A stretch of 64,000 nt of DNA from Bryobacterales bacterium (GCA_028819255.1 JAPPMB010000135.1:1-64000), one strand, 5' to 3'; numbered from the stretch's first letter, positions 26,450-36,115 are shown. Numbers and translations: made by a program. Notes: generated by a model not told the origin, from the sequence alone.

Positions 26450-27172
26450 ATGCAACACGTCGGGTGCCAGCGTCTACTTGCGAGCCTGCTGCTAGTCGCC
26501 GGGGCTCTGTCCGCCGAGACCGTGGTCCTGCGCAACGGGTTCCGGCTGCAAGCCGACCGGCACGTGTCTGGCGCCGGGACGATGCGCCTGTTGCTCGCGA
26601 ACGGAGGCTGGGTGGAGGTTTCGGCCTCGGAGGTGGAGCGCGTGGAGCCGGATGCTGCGATCGGTCCTCAGAAATCGCCAGACAATCCGGGAGCATCCGC
26701 CGCTGCACCGCGCGGATCCGAGGGATTGCCCGACCACATCGACCGGTTTGCCAGTCTCCACGGTCTGCCGCGGGAACTGGTGCGGGCCGTGATCCGGGCG
26801 GAGTCGGGGGAGCGGCAGGACGCGGTCTCCCCCAAAGGCGCCATCGGGCTGATGCAGCTGATGCCCGGGACCGCCGCCGAGCTGGGTGTTGATCCGACTA
26901 GCGTCGCGGGGAACATCGAGGGAGGCACCCGCTACCTGAAGCAGATGCTGGACCGCTACGAAGGGCACGGCGACCAGCTGGTGAGAGCGCTGGCAGCGTA
27001 CAACGCCGGGCCCGGAAGCGTTGCCGAGCACGACGGTCTCCCGCCTTACGCGGAGACGGTCGATTACGTCGCGAGAGTGGTTCGCAGCTTCCTGGATGCC
27101 TCGCCGACCCGTTCGGACGGCTCCCGGGAACGCGAGTGTTCGGCGCCAGCTCCGCATGGCAGTGCCCCGTAG
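26450..27172 (+). CDS. Exported lytic transglycosylase (SLT family)
   Basis: 240 aa. A signal peptide (LLASLLLVAGALSAE) is followed by a small beta-rich segment (VLRNGFRL, GWVEVSASEVERVE) and a goose-lysozyme-type SLT domain at about residues 100-215. The catalytic Glu is in VIRAESGE, followed by GLMQLMPGTA and AYNAGPG. It cleaves peptidoglycan glycan strands to anhydromuropeptides. The two-part layout is common in delta-proteobacterial and acidobacterial transglycosylases. Divergent from thrC. Confidence 0.93.
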   Translation: MQHVGCQRLLASLLLVAGALSAETVVLRNGFRLQADRHVSGAGTMRLLLANGGWVEVSASEVERVEPDAAIGPQKSPDNPGASAAAPRGSEGLPDHIDRFASLHGLPRELVRAVIRAESGERQDAVSPKGAIGLMQLMPGTAAELGVDPTSVAGNIEGGTRYLKQMLDRYEGHGDQLVRALAAYNAGPGSVAEHDGLPPYAETVDYVARVVRSFLDASPTRSDGSRERECSAPAPHGSAP

Positions 27173-27322
27173 GCCTGAAGCGCCCACGCCGACACTCAGA
27201 ACGGGCCGAAACCCGAATCGCGCGTCATCGTGTCCGAAATCCTTGCGCCTTGGTGGAGCGACGGGCGCTTCCCCGCGATGAACTGCAACGACTCCGGACG
27301 GATGCCGAGACCGGTCCCGGCA

Positions 27323-28333
27323 TCAGGGCAAGGCGGCCACCCACACTCTCCCTTGCACGCTGCGGCCGTCCTTGGAGCCGCCGGCCACATAGAGCCTTCC
27401 GCCTAGAATGGCCGCGGCCGGAGACGACAGCGGCATCGGCAGCTCACCCAGAAGGTCCCACTGACCGCCCGGCTCCAGGACCAGAATGTCCGGATCGACG
27501 GACTTGGTCCCCCCATCCGGGGTCGTGTGGCCGCCCACCATGTGGATCCGGCCATCATGGACGAACGTGCCCGCCTCGGCATGGGAATGGCCCTTGGGCA
27601 GGTCCGGTCCGCGACTCCATGTGTCGGTTGCGGCGTCGTAAATGTCAACTCGGGCCTGATCAATCTGTTCGCTGTCGTGATGGAGCTGTCCGCCAATGGC
27701 ATAGATCCTGTTCTCGACGGAGACGGTCGAGAACTGGTTGCGCGGCACGGGCAGGGGTGCGGCCTCCCCCCAGGCTGCCGATCCGGCAGCCCACTGGTCG
27801 AGATCCAGGACCCAATGGTCGCCGGAATCGGTGTCTCGATCCGCCTTCAAGCCCCCAAGATAGTGCAGTTTGCGGCCCACCCGGGCCAGCCCTCCCCCAG
27901 CTCGGGGCTCGGGCAGCAGCGGAGCGGCGGTGTACCGGTCGAGGTCGAGGTCATAGCTCCAGACCTCGGCGATGGCATGCCCCTTGTAGCCGTCCTTGAA
28001 ACCGCCGGCGAACCACACCGTCCGTCCGTCGAGCACGGCGTTGGCATGGGTGATCCCGCTTGGCGTGTCCCGGATTCGCGTCCAGCTTCCGTCCTCGGGA
28101 TCGAACACGTCCGTGCGCCTGGTCGACTTGACACCCGCGGTGTAGCCGGCAAAAAGGTAGAGCTTGCCGTCAAGCGAGGTGGTGACGGCCTCCCATTTCC
28201 CGACCGGCATCTCGGGCAATTCCTCCCACACAAGGTCCCCGGCGATTGCGATTGTGGTCCAGACGGCGGCAGTCAGGACCAGCAGCCGTGCACGGGGGAA
28301 TCGGAAGCCTTGGAAGGGGCCTTTGGCGGTCAT
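27323..28333 (-). CDS. Exported Kelch-repeat protein
   Basis: 336 aa from ATG 28333 (MTAKGPFQG); the earlier ATG at 28480 adds 49 unlikely residues. A signal peptide (LLVLTAAVWTTIAIAG) leads into about six Kelch blades with the recurring pattern of a Gly-Gly or Ala-Gly pair followed by aromatic and Trp residues (LYLFAGYT, VWFAGGFKDG, LHYLGGLKAD, IYAIGGQLH, IHMVGGHTT, LYVAGGSKDG). Some such proteins are galactose-oxidase-like or mutarotase-like, but no catalytic residues are visible. Function unknown. Confidence 0.87.
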   Translation of the reverse strand: MTAKGPFQGFRFPRARLLVLTAAVWTTIAIAGDLVWEELPEMPVGKWEAVTTSLDGKLYLFAGYTAGVKSTRRTDVFDPEDGSWTRIRDTPSGITHANAVLDGRTVWFAGGFKDGYKGHAIAEVWSYDLDLDRYTAAPLLPEPRAGGGLARVGRKLHYLGGLKADRDTDSGDHWVLDLDQWAAGSAAWGEAAPLPVPRNQFSTVSVENRIYAIGGQLHHDSEQIDQARVDIYDAATDTWSRGPDLPKGHSHAEAGTFVHDGRIHMVGGHTTPDGGTKSVDPDILVLEPGGQWDLLGELPMPLSSPAAAILGGRLYVAGGSKDGRSVQGRVWVAALP

Positions 28334-28424
28334 CGGTGATTCTCGGGCGGGCACGACGAGCCGGAGCACTTGCGCCAGCCAACACCGGACCATGATAGGG
28401 CACGGCGCGGGCCGGCGGTGGCGG

Positions 28425-29882
28425 TCACGCCGCGCCGGCCGGGATCCTGAATTCGTCGCGCGTGCGGTCGGTCCACTCACGCAAGAGCCCCCTGTGGCGT
28501 TCGAGCCTCGCTCTAGCCCCCGGATCGCCGGCCAGATTGCTCACTTCGCCGGGATCGAGGTCCAGATCGAAGAACTGCTCGGGCCTCTCTCCGCCGTTGA
28601 AGGCCACGTACTTGTAGCGTTCAGTGCGGACCATGCGCCCCTCGCGACCCGGGAAACCCAGGTCAGACAGTTCCGAGACGACGAACCGGCGATCGAATGC
28701 CTCGCCCCGGATCGCGGGACGCAGGGTGCGGCCGGTCACCCGGCTCGGCGCCGGAACCCCCGCGTAGTCGCAGAGCGTGGGAAGGATGTCGACGCCTGAC
28801 GCCAGAGCGTCACTGTCGACCACCGCGCGACGTTCCACTCCCCGGCCGGCGATGATCAGCGGAACCTTGGCGGTCTCTTCCCAGAATGCCGCCTTCTGGG
28901 TCCATCGGTGAGCGCCGAGACCCTCGCCATGGTCCGAAGTCAACGCGATGACCGTGTTCTCGGCGAGTCCGCGGAAGCGCAGGGCTGAGAGCACCCGGCC
29001 GATCTGGCGGTCCACGTCCTCGCACATCCGGTAGTAGTCGTGAACGTAGTGGCGAAAGTCGTCGGCCCTCCATTCCTTCGAGATGTGGAGGGAGTTGGAC
29101 ATCCGGTTGAAGTTGCCGTAGCGATGGTGCTGCATGTATTCGGGCTCGTCCGGATCTCTCCACATGTTCCCCGGAGCGGCGGGGAAACGGGCGACCGAGT
29201 CGTAGTCCCGGCTGCCCTCGTGGCCGCGAATCCAGTGGCAGACATCATGCGGATTCATGAACGACGCCACGAGTAGGAACGGCTCAGCGGGACCTCCGTG
29301 CATGAACTCGACGCACTTCGTGGCGAGGGGCTCGTCCATGTGGGCGCCAAGTGTGTGGCCCCCGATCAGCCTTTCGAATCCGGCCGGCTCACCGAACCCG
29401 CCGGGAAGATGCCATTTGCCGGCATAGAAGGTCTCGTATCCGTGCGCCCGAAAATGCTCGCCCAGGTTGGGAATCCCGTCGGCAATGGCCTCGCCGTTTC
29501 TCATCACCCCGGTCTCGTGGGGCATCAGACCCGTCATCACGCTGCTCCGCGCCGGCGAGCAAACCGGATAGGTGCAGTAGGACTCGGTGAAGCTGACGCC
29601 ATCGGCAGCGATGCTGTCCATGGCCGGTGTTTCCAGATGCGGGTTGCCGTTGGCGCCAAGGGCATGCATCGACTGCTGGTCCGTCGTGATCAGCAGCACG
29701 TTGGGCCTCGCTGCCTGGGCGCCCGCGGCCTGAGCCATGGGCAGGGCCGAGGTACCGGCCAGGAACGAACGGCGGCTGAGATGGTCCGGAATGGTGTCTG
29801 TCCGATCTACCTTAGTGCATTGGCGAATTCGCGGGCACGGGAAGCGCGGACTTCCCCGAAATCCTGCCGCAACTATACTCAA
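28425..29882 (-). CDS. Tat-exported sulfatase
   Basis: About 485 aa. A twin-arginine signal (LSRRSFLAGTSA) precedes an alkaline-phosphatase-like sulfatase domain: NVLLITTDQQ with the metal Asp, the formylglycine signature CSPARSSVMTG, YAGKWHL, the metal pair in LTSDHGEGLG, and the C-terminal DPGEVSNLAGDP. The Cys in CSPAR is converted to formylglycine. The start is unclear: ATG 29903 overlaps the opposite gene's ATG by two bases, TTG 29882 has no ribosome site, and no ATG lies nearer the Tat signal. The substrate is a sulfated sugar or similar ester; no sulfatase-maturing enzyme is seen in the window. Confidence 0.88.
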   Translation of the reverse strand: MSIVAAGFRGSPRFPCPRIRQCTKVDRTDTIPDHLSRRSFLAGTSALPMAQAAGAQAARPNVLLITTDQQSMHALGANGNPHLETPAMDSIAADGVSFTESYCTYPVCSPARSSVMTGLMPHETGVMRNGEAIADGIPNLGEHFRAHGYETFYAGKWHLPGGFGEPAGFERLIGGHTLGAHMDEPLATKCVEFMHGGPAEPFLLVASFMNPHDVCHWIRGHEGSRDYDSVARFPAAPGNMWRDPDEPEYMQHHRYGNFNRMSNSLHISKEWRADDFRHYVHDYYRMCEDVDRQIGRVLSALRFRGLAENTVIALTSDHGEGLGAHRWTQKAAFWEETAKVPLIIAGRGVERRAVVDSDALASGVDILPTLCDYAGVPAPSRVTGRTLRPAIRGEAFDRRFVVSELSDLGFPGREGRMVRTERYKYVAFNGGERPEQFFDLDLDPGEVSNLAGDPGARARLERHRGLLREWTDRTRDEFRIPAGAA

Positions 29883-29901
29883 GGTTCGGCCCCGATTCCG
29901 C

Positions 29902-31080
29902 ATGAAAACCCAAACGACCCTCGTGCATGCCGGCGACCGCCAAAAGCTCGGCGACTTCGTTCCCGTCTCGACGCCCGTATACGCCTCCTCAAGCTTCTTC
30001 TACGACACGATGGAGGAGCTCGCGGACGTGTTCGCGGACAGGCAGCCGGGTCAGACCTATGCCCGTCTGGGCAACCCCAGCGCAAACGCGCTGGAACAGC
30101 AGGTGGCCGCACTCGAGGGGACTGACGGGGCGTTCGCCACGGCCTCCGGAATGGCAGCGGTGCATCTCGCTCTGATGGCAGCCCTTGTGGATCGCCGACA
30201 GTCCATCGTCGCTGCCAACGTGCTCTACGGCGGGAGCCTTGAGCTACTGAGAGCGGTCCTGCCCGAGGCGGGAATCGACGTGCGATTCTGCGACTTCTGC
30301 GACCTTGACGCGCTGGAGGCGGCCGTCGAAGAGACCCGTCCGGCGCTGCTCATCACCGAGACGGTCACCAATCCGTGCCTCCGTGTCGCCGACCTCGACC
30401 GGGTCAGCGAGATCGCCAAGTCCGCCGACGCACTGCTGCTGGTTGACAACACCTTCACGCCGCTGCTGATCAAGCCGTTCGACCATGGCGCGGACATGGT
30501 GATCCACAGCGCCACAAAGTACCTAGGAGGACACGGGGACGTTCTGGCCGGGCTCGTGGCCGCGCCTGAAGAGCACCACGAGGCTCTCAGATTCACGCAC
30601 CGCTGCCTCGGAGGCAATCTTGGCCCATTCGAGGCATTTCTGGTGATGCGGGGAATCAAGACGCTGCCGCTCCGCATGCGTCGTCACTGCGACAACGCGC
30701 GGATGGTGTTCGAGGCTCTGAACGGCCATCCGGGTCTCGAGCGGGTCCTTTTTCCGGGTGATCCGAATCATCCCGACCGGGACACCGTCGCCGCGCTCCT
30801 GCCTTCCGGAAAGGTCGGCGGCGCCCTCTGTGTCGACGTGAAGGGCGGCGAGGAGGGCGCGCTGGACTTCTCGGACCGATTGCACCTGGTCGCGACCTCG
30901 GCCAGCATCGGCGACCTGACGACGCTGGCGCTCCACCCGGTCAGCACGACCCACCGAATGCTGACGCCCGAGGAGAGGGAGGATCTGGACATCACTGACG
31001 GACTTGTCCGGCTCTCGATTGGAGCCGAGCACATCGACGACATCGTCGCTGACCTCACGCAGGCGCTGGAGCCCGCATGA
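29902..31080 (+). CDS. Cys/Met metabolism PLP-dependent enzyme, first of a pair
   Basis: 392 aa. A fold I trans-sulfuration enzyme: NAALEGTDGAF-like PLP contact (ALEGTDGAFATASGMAAV), the PLP lysine in IHSATKYLGGHGD, and the late SLGDLTTL-type loop here ASIGDLTTLALHPVSTTH. The family includes cystathionine gamma-synthase, cystathionine beta/gamma-lyase, O-acetylhomoserine sulfhydrylase and methionine gamma-lyase, which cannot be told apart from sequence alone. ATG 29902 starts at the conserved TLVHAGD segment. Its stop overlaps the next start by four bases (ATGA). Confidence 0.9.
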   Translation: MKTQTTLVHAGDRQKLGDFVPVSTPVYASSSFFYDTMEELADVFADRQPGQTYARLGNPSANALEQQVAALEGTDGAFATASGMAAVHLALMAALVDRRQSIVAANVLYGGSLELLRAVLPEAGIDVRFCDFCDLDALEAAVEETRPALLITETVTNPCLRVADLDRVSEIAKSADALLLVDNTFTPLLIKPFDHGADMVIHSATKYLGGHGDVLAGLVAAPEEHHEALRFTHRCLGGNLGPFEAFLVMRGIKTLPLRMRRHCDNARMVFEALNGHPGLERVLFPGDPNHPDRDTVAALLPSGKVGGALCVDVKGGEEGALDFSDRLHLVATSASIGDLTTLALHPVSTTHRMLTPEEREDLDITDGLVRLSIGAEHIDDIVADLTQALEPA

Positions 31081-32276
31081 AGCCCCAGACAATCGCGATC
31101 CACGCTTGCATGGACGACCCAGATGGCAAGATGTTCATCCCGTCGGCGCCGTCCCTTGAGACCGCGGCAAGCTTCCATTTCCGAGCGGCGCGCGACATGG
31201 GGGCAGTCGCCAACGGCGAACTCGCGGGCTTCGTGTACCAGCGCTACGGGAATCCGACCGCAGCGGCCCTGCAGAGGCAGATCGCGGCGCTGGAGGGGGG
31301 CGGAAGCGCACTCGCCTGCAGTTCCGGAATGGCCGCCATCCACATCGCCCTGCTGACCGCACTGCGAGAGAGACCCAAGAGCGTGCTGACGGGGGACGTC
31401 ATGTTCGGGCAGACGTTCCAGCTGCTGCAGCTGATGGAGCAGCAAGGCCTGACAACGAGATTCGCCGACCCTTGCGACCTCGAGGCGTTCGAGAGGGCTT
31501 TGAACGCGAACGAGACAGGGTGCGTACTGATCGAGACGATCTCAAACCCCCTGCTGAGAGTGCCTGCGCTGGACGCCATCTGCGAACTGGCACACCGGAG
31601 GGGCATACCCGTGCTGGTCGACGCGACGTTCACGACACCGGCGCTTAGCCGGCCGCTGCTTCAGGGCGCCGATTTCGTAGTCCACAGCGCGACGAAGTAC
31701 CTAGCCGGTCACGCGGACGTGCTCGGTGGGGTGGTGGCCTGCGGCGAGGCCAACGCGGAATACATGCAGGAGCTCGGCCGTCATCTGGGAGCCAGTCTCG
31801 GGCCGTTCCAGTGCTTTCTCGCCACCCGAGGAGTCAAGACGCTGCCTTTGCGGATGGAGGAGCACTGCCGCAACGCCCTGCATGTGGCTCAGGTTCTCGA
31901 ACGCCACCCGCGGGTGGGGCCGGTGTTCTACCCGGGCCTGGCCAGCCACCACGATCAAGCGATAGCGGAACGCCACTTCGACCGCAACCCGGAGGGCGTG
32001 CCGATGTGCGGGGGGATCGTGAGCTTCGAGGTTCGCGATGCGGATCAGGACGGCACGTTCCGGTTCATGAACGCCCTGAACCTAGTCGTCCGCACGCTCA
32101 GCCTGGGCGACGTGCATTCACTCATCACGCATCCGGCCACGACAACTCACAAGAATCTCGGCCCGAAGCGGAGGCAGCGGCTCAATATCCATGACAATCT
32201 GGTCCGGTTCTCTGTGGGAATCGAGGATCCCGACGACATCACGGCCGATGTGGTTCAGGCGCTGGAGAGCACCTAG
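31077..32276 (+). CDS. Cys/Met metabolism PLP-dependent enzyme, second of a pair
   Basis: 399 aa and clearly homologous to the gene just upstream, but with a different N-terminus (TIAIHACMDDPDGKMFIPSA). It keeps the PLP lysine (VVHSATKYLAGHAD), YQRYGNPT and SLGDVHSLITHPATTTH. The overlap at 31077-31080 means the two are translated together. The pair could carry out consecutive steps such as cystathionine synthesis and cleavage, or form a mixed oligomer. No dedicated regulator or riboswitch is visible upstream. Confidence 0.9.
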   Translation: MKPQTIAIHACMDDPDGKMFIPSAPSLETAASFHFRAARDMGAVANGELAGFVYQRYGNPTAAALQRQIAALEGGGSALACSSGMAAIHIALLTALRERPKSVLTGDVMFGQTFQLLQLMEQQGLTTRFADPCDLEAFERALNANETGCVLIETISNPLLRVPALDAICELAHRRGIPVLVDATFTTPALSRPLLQGADFVVHSATKYLAGHADVLGGVVACGEANAEYMQELGRHLGASLGPFQCFLATRGVKTLPLRMEEHCRNALHVAQVLERHPRVGPVFYPGLASHHDQAIAERHFDRNPEGVPMCGGIVSFEVRDADQDGTFRFMNALNLVVRTLSLGDVHSLITHPATTTHKNLGPKRRQRLNIHDNLVRFSVGIEDPDDITADVVQALEST

Positions 32277-32702
32277 TGGCCTGTCACTTCATGATTCCCA
32301 GGTAGACGGATTTGAGCTCGCAACGAGCGTCGTCGATCCTCATGGGCCAATCAGCGCTCTGCTCGCCCGATCAGTTCGGACCGCCGGTCCCGAGACTGCC
32401 CCGGTTCCTCGTGCGGCGCGCCGCCTGGCTGCCTATGGGTTGATGGCACATCCTGCGCTCTTGGACCGCGAACTGCACGACGCACTTCTTGTTCAAACCT
32501 TCTCGTCAGCTTGGATTGGCCTGTGTGGATCCAAGTGTCAATCCCATCTCTCGCATGGTCTGGTTCCACGCCAGGCCCTTGGGCCGGACAGACTGCTCGT
32601 GCATTGAGGGTGTCGGGAAGTTCGCCTGCTTGCGTGGAAGGCCCCCCGCGAACGGGCGCGTCGAGTGCGAAACGCCGGGCCAATCGGAATTGACGGAAGA
32701 GA
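32277..32702. other. Intergenic stretch, nothing recognised
   Basis: About 430 bases after the PLP pair and convergent with the Uma2 gene. Short frames lack any supported domain. Confidence 0.4.
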
Positions 32703-33539
32703 TCATCCGTCTATTGGCAGCTGCTTCCCTGATCGCGCCAAGAACGCCTTCAGCGCGGCGAGTTCTGCTTCCGCCGCCTCGGACCTCGCCTCCGCCGTAT
32801 CGGCTCTCACCCTGTTCGCCTCGGCCCTCGCCTCCGCCGTGTCGGCTCTCGCCTTCTCCGCCTTGGCTCTCGCCCTTGCGTCCTCGGCCCTCGCCGTCGC
32901 CTCCTTGGCCACCGTGTCCAAGTCCTCGTGCGACAGGTAGTCCTTCCCGGTGTCCAGGTTGCGCACCCGGATCAATGGACCCGCGATCCGCAGCGAAACC
33001 CCCAGCGTCTCGCTCCGCAACTCCCGCTCGGGCCCCGAACGCGGATCCGGCCGCAGCTCCACGTACTCCCCGCCCCACAGCCGGTAGCCCACCAGCCGCT
33101 CGCCCGGCCGCGCCTCGTTCGGCTGGAACACGAAGTACTCCTGCACCCCGAGCTCGCTGTACAGGGCCTTCTTGTCGACCCGGTTGCGGATCTCGCTTTT
33201 TGGCGAGATCACCTCCAGCACGAAGTCCGGAACCTTGCCCTCGACCCAGATCCTGTACGGCGACCGGCACTTCCAGACGTGGTTCAGCAGCACGTAGACG
33301 TCCGGCGCCACGCACCCGCTCTTGTCGCCCGGCCGGTAGTAGATGAAGTGGTTGCCTTCCACCACCGCGTTCGCCACCTGCTTCAGATGCAGGCCGAGGT
33401 CGTTGCGCACGCTGATGATCGCATGGGCCTGCAGAGGGTTCTCGGGCAAGAATCTACCGTCCGATTCCGGGTAATGCACGGGGTCGGATTGGATCTCGGC
33501 GACAGGGATCCGTTGCTCGAAGATGCCCTCGTCCCCCAT
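32703..33539 (-). CDS. Uma2/DUF820-family PD-(D/E)XK nuclease with Ala/Arg coiled-coil tail
   Basis: 278 aa. Residues about 25-195 are a Uma2 (DUF820) restriction-endonuclease fold with CVAPDVYVL, the acidic pair in PDFVLEVISPKSE and KKALYSELGVQEYFVF. The tail from about residue 205 is a helical repeat of Ala, Arg and Glu encoded by a 42-nt tandem repeat (listed). Uma2 genes are often multi-copy in some lineages and their role is unknown; host-defence or transposon-linked nuclease activity has been suggested. The gene stands alone with no obvious ribosome site. Confidence 0.87.
   Translation of the reverse strand: MGDEGIFEQRIPVAEIQSDPVHYPESDGRFLPENPLQAHAIISVRNDLGLHLKQVANAVVEGNHFIYYRPGDKSGCVAPDVYVLLNHVWKCRSPYRIWVEGKVPDFVLEVISPKSEIRNRVDKKALYSELGVQEYFVFQPNEARPGERLVGYRLWGGEYVELRPDPRSGPERELRSETLGVSLRIAGPLIRVRNLDTGKDYLSHEDLDTVAKEATARAEDARARAKAEKARADTAEARAEANRVRADTAEARSEAAEAELAALKAFLARSGKQLPIDG
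32784..32867 (-). repeat. Two-copy 42-nt tandem repeat inside the Uma2 tail
   Basis: Two 42-base units with offset 42 (32784 and 32826) differ at a few positions and encode 14-residue helical units of the type RADTAEARAEA. Flanking sequence is a weaker version of the same pattern. Confidence 0.7.
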
Positions 33540-33932
33540 GCTGGCCTTGCGGGAGCGCCAGCTCCGCAGGGGGCCACGATAGCACGGGCTGCGCCGGGCC
33601 CGTTCCCCTCGCGCCGGACTCGCCTGCGAGACACTCCGACGCGGCGCTCACCGCGACGGCTTGGGCGCACCCGCCGGCCGCGCGACCCGGCCATGGCGCG
33701 GGCGGCGAGGGGGCTCTCGCACCCGGCGGCGCGGCACGTTCCCGAGCGGTCGCCACGCTGGCGGCCCAAGCAACCTGCGAGAGACAATGGCGTCGTGGCC
33801 GAGCGCAGTGAGCACTCGCCGGAGCGGCGCAGACTGGCGCACGGGAATCGACGAGACCCGTCACGGGGACAAGTCGGCCTACCAGAAATCCGAGGGTCTA
33901 CAAGGCACTAGTCCGGGTCGAGGTCAGCGGTC
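33540..33932. other. Intergenic stretch, nothing recognised
   Basis: About 390 very GC-rich bases between the Uma2 gene and the esterase gene, with no supported gene or signal. Confidence 0.4.
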
Positions 33933-35516
33933 CTAAGGCGCCCGGCAGGCGTAGCTCGCCGCAACGTCGGGATCACCCCCCAGGTACTCCGCGCGCTCCG
34001 GGTACACGCAGAGCGGCCGAGCCTTGGCCACCTGGCCGCCCTGGACTTTCCGGGCCATGAGCTCGGCAGGCGCCTGACCATCCTCGACCCATCGCTCCAA
34101 GGCGCCGAGCCAGTCCACGCGATCCGGTCCGGGGCCGCCGGCGCAATGAAACACGCCGGGCATGAGATAGAACCGGAAGTAGTCGCGCACCGACGGCTCG
34201 AGCCTCTCAGCGGCCTCGAAGTAGTTGATCGACCCGTACGCCGTAAGCGCCGCGTCCGACCAGCCGTGCCAGAGGAGGAGCTTGCCGCCGGACTCCTTCA
34301 GGCCCGACAGGTCGGCGCTCGTCGCGTCAAGGAAGGCGCCCAGGTGCTCCGCGTCCCGGTCGAAGTGATCGAAGTCATAGGTCGAGTAGTCGAAGTCGGG
34401 ATCCTGGAAGACCAGGTACTTGAATCCCTGTGTGGCGAACCCGAACTGGGAACTCGGCTCGCCGTAAGCCTCGATGAGACGCGAACTGGGCCCGGTAATC
34501 CAACCCTGCCATGCAGCAGCGGCGGACTCGCCACCGAAGGGAAAGCCGGGATAGATGCTGCCCCTGGAGTTCCGAGGCCCACCATAGACGGCCGCTATTG
34601 CTTCCCGCTGGCGGAGCGTGAGACAGTGGTCCTCGGGCTCGCTCCCCTGACAGAGAGGGAGGTCAGTGAGCTTGAATCCACAGTCCCTGGGGTCGTTGAG
34701 GAACCCGTCCTCGACGCCGTCGAACGAGTCGCACTTGCGGAGGATCTCGGACTCGAGCAGCTGGCGGTTCTGCGCCGTGATGACCGGCTCGGAGAGGTCT
34801 TCGGGATCGGGGAAGACGCGCTGCATGTTGTACGCGAAAGCCGCCAGGACGCCGCTGAAGTCGTGCGCCGGGGCTCCCGCAACGATCCCGTCGAAATCGT
34901 CGGGAAACCTCTGGGCGGACATCATCGCCTGCCGACCGCCGTTCGAGCATCCGTAGAAGTACGAGCGCTCCGCTTTGCGGCCATAGTATTCGCGCACGAT
35001 GGCCTTGGCCACCTCCGTGGTCCAATGCACGCCGAGGTAGCCGTAGTTGATGCGACGCTCGGGATGGCCGAGGGCCCAGTCCGCGCGGATGCCGGAGCCC
35101 TGGTGACCCGTGTCGGTGGCTGCGGTCGCATATCCCCGGTTGACCGAGAACCGGCCCTGGAATCCGAGGCTGCCGACGAACCCGCCTCCACCGCCCATCA
35201 GGAACTTGCCGTTCCAGTCATCGGGCAGCAAGACCTCGAACCGGATCTCGGTCCCGATGACGCCTTCGACCCTGCAGTGCGGGACCGTGGCTCTGGGGGA
35301 GAGGGACGGAACCCCCTCGGGCAGAACCTCGTCGGGAGCCTCCTCGCCGGGCGAGGCTGAAACCGCCTCGATGCGGACGTCGGGGAGACTCAGCGCCTTC
35401 AGTCCGTCGCAATCGAGCGCTGCGGCGAGAACTGGAGACGCCAGGGCAGCCACGACACCTGCGAGAGGTGCGATCCGTGGATTATCGAGAGGGCTCCTTG
35501 TTCCTGACTGCGCCAC
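33933..35516 (-). CDS. Exported tannase/feruloyl-esterase family hydrolase
   Basis: 527 aa. A signal (APLAGVVAALASPVLAAA) is followed by an alpha/beta-hydrolase of the tannase family. The nucleophile is Ser in FYGCSNGGRQ, the acid is Asp in WHGWSDAALT and the base is His in GVFHCAGGPG. The Cys next to Ser and the Cys after His form the family's CS-D-HC arrangement, in which a disulfide joins the catalytic residues. A calcium-site-like Asp-rich lid segment lies in the middle. It splits aromatic esters such as feruloyl or galloyl groups from plant or algal material. Confidence 0.92.
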   Translation of the reverse strand: MAQSGTRSPLDNPRIAPLAGVVAALASPVLAAALDCDGLKALSLPDVRIEAVSASPGEEAPDEVLPEGVPSLSPRATVPHCRVEGVIGTEIRFEVLLPDDWNGKFLMGGGGGFVGSLGFQGRFSVNRGYATAATDTGHQGSGIRADWALGHPERRINYGYLGVHWTTEVAKAIVREYYGRKAERSYFYGCSNGGRQAMMSAQRFPDDFDGIVAGAPAHDFSGVLAAFAYNMQRVFPDPEDLSEPVITAQNRQLLESEILRKCDSFDGVEDGFLNDPRDCGFKLTDLPLCQGSEPEDHCLTLRQREAIAAVYGGPRNSRGSIYPGFPFGGESAAAAWQGWITGPSSRLIEAYGEPSSQFGFATQGFKYLVFQDPDFDYSTYDFDHFDRDAEHLGAFLDATSADLSGLKESGGKLLLWHGWSDAALTAYGSINYFEAAERLEPSVRDYFRFYLMPGVFHCAGGPGPDRVDWLGALERWVEDGQAPAELMARKVQGGQVAKARPLCVYPERAEYLGGDPDVAASYACRAP

Positions 35517-36097
35517 GCTCAGAGGGTATCAGAGGAATGGCCACTATCCGGATGGCAGCCTCGGGAGACCTAGGGATCGGGATTCGATGCAGTGCCGGCC
35601 CAATTGCCCATCAATCCCGGATTGGTTCTCGGATGGGGACTACGAGGAATGGTGTCCAAGAGCATCCCGTCCAACTCCCGCGAAGGGGCTTGTCGACGCA
35701 GTGAATCTCGACCGGTTTCATCGGGCTGTGGGCAGCCTCCTCCAGCGACATCTGCGGCAGCGGGATCAACCTCTCAAGCTCGGCTTTGAATCGCTGGTGG
35801 GCCCGGCGCACCAGTTCGGTGCGACGCGGCCCGAGTCCGGTCACTGGCCTCGGTTTCCTGGAGTCCTTCGTCGATGATCCTCCGACGCTCCTTGTGCCGA
35901 GGGCTGACCCGCCGGGCGGATTGCCGGCACTCAATTGGGAACTCATCTTAGGTCCGGCTGCTCCGCCGTGGAAGAAGAGGCCTGCAACTGGCAGGGCGGT
36001 TTCCGTCGGACCGGACAATGAGCATCCGTTTTGGCTCGGAGGATGCGGATTCGAGCGCACCGAGGGCACCACATGGCTGAGAAGTCGGGCCTGATAG
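35517..36097. other. Intergenic stretch with a possible coding remnant
   Basis: About 580 bases without an intact gene. A minus-strand frame (35611-36072) contains a helical, coding-like piece (ELVRRAHQRFKAELERLIPL) around 35760-35830 but no recognisable domain; it may be a decayed gene. Confidence 0.35.
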
Positions 36098-36115
36098 AGT
36101 GAACCGATACCCGAG

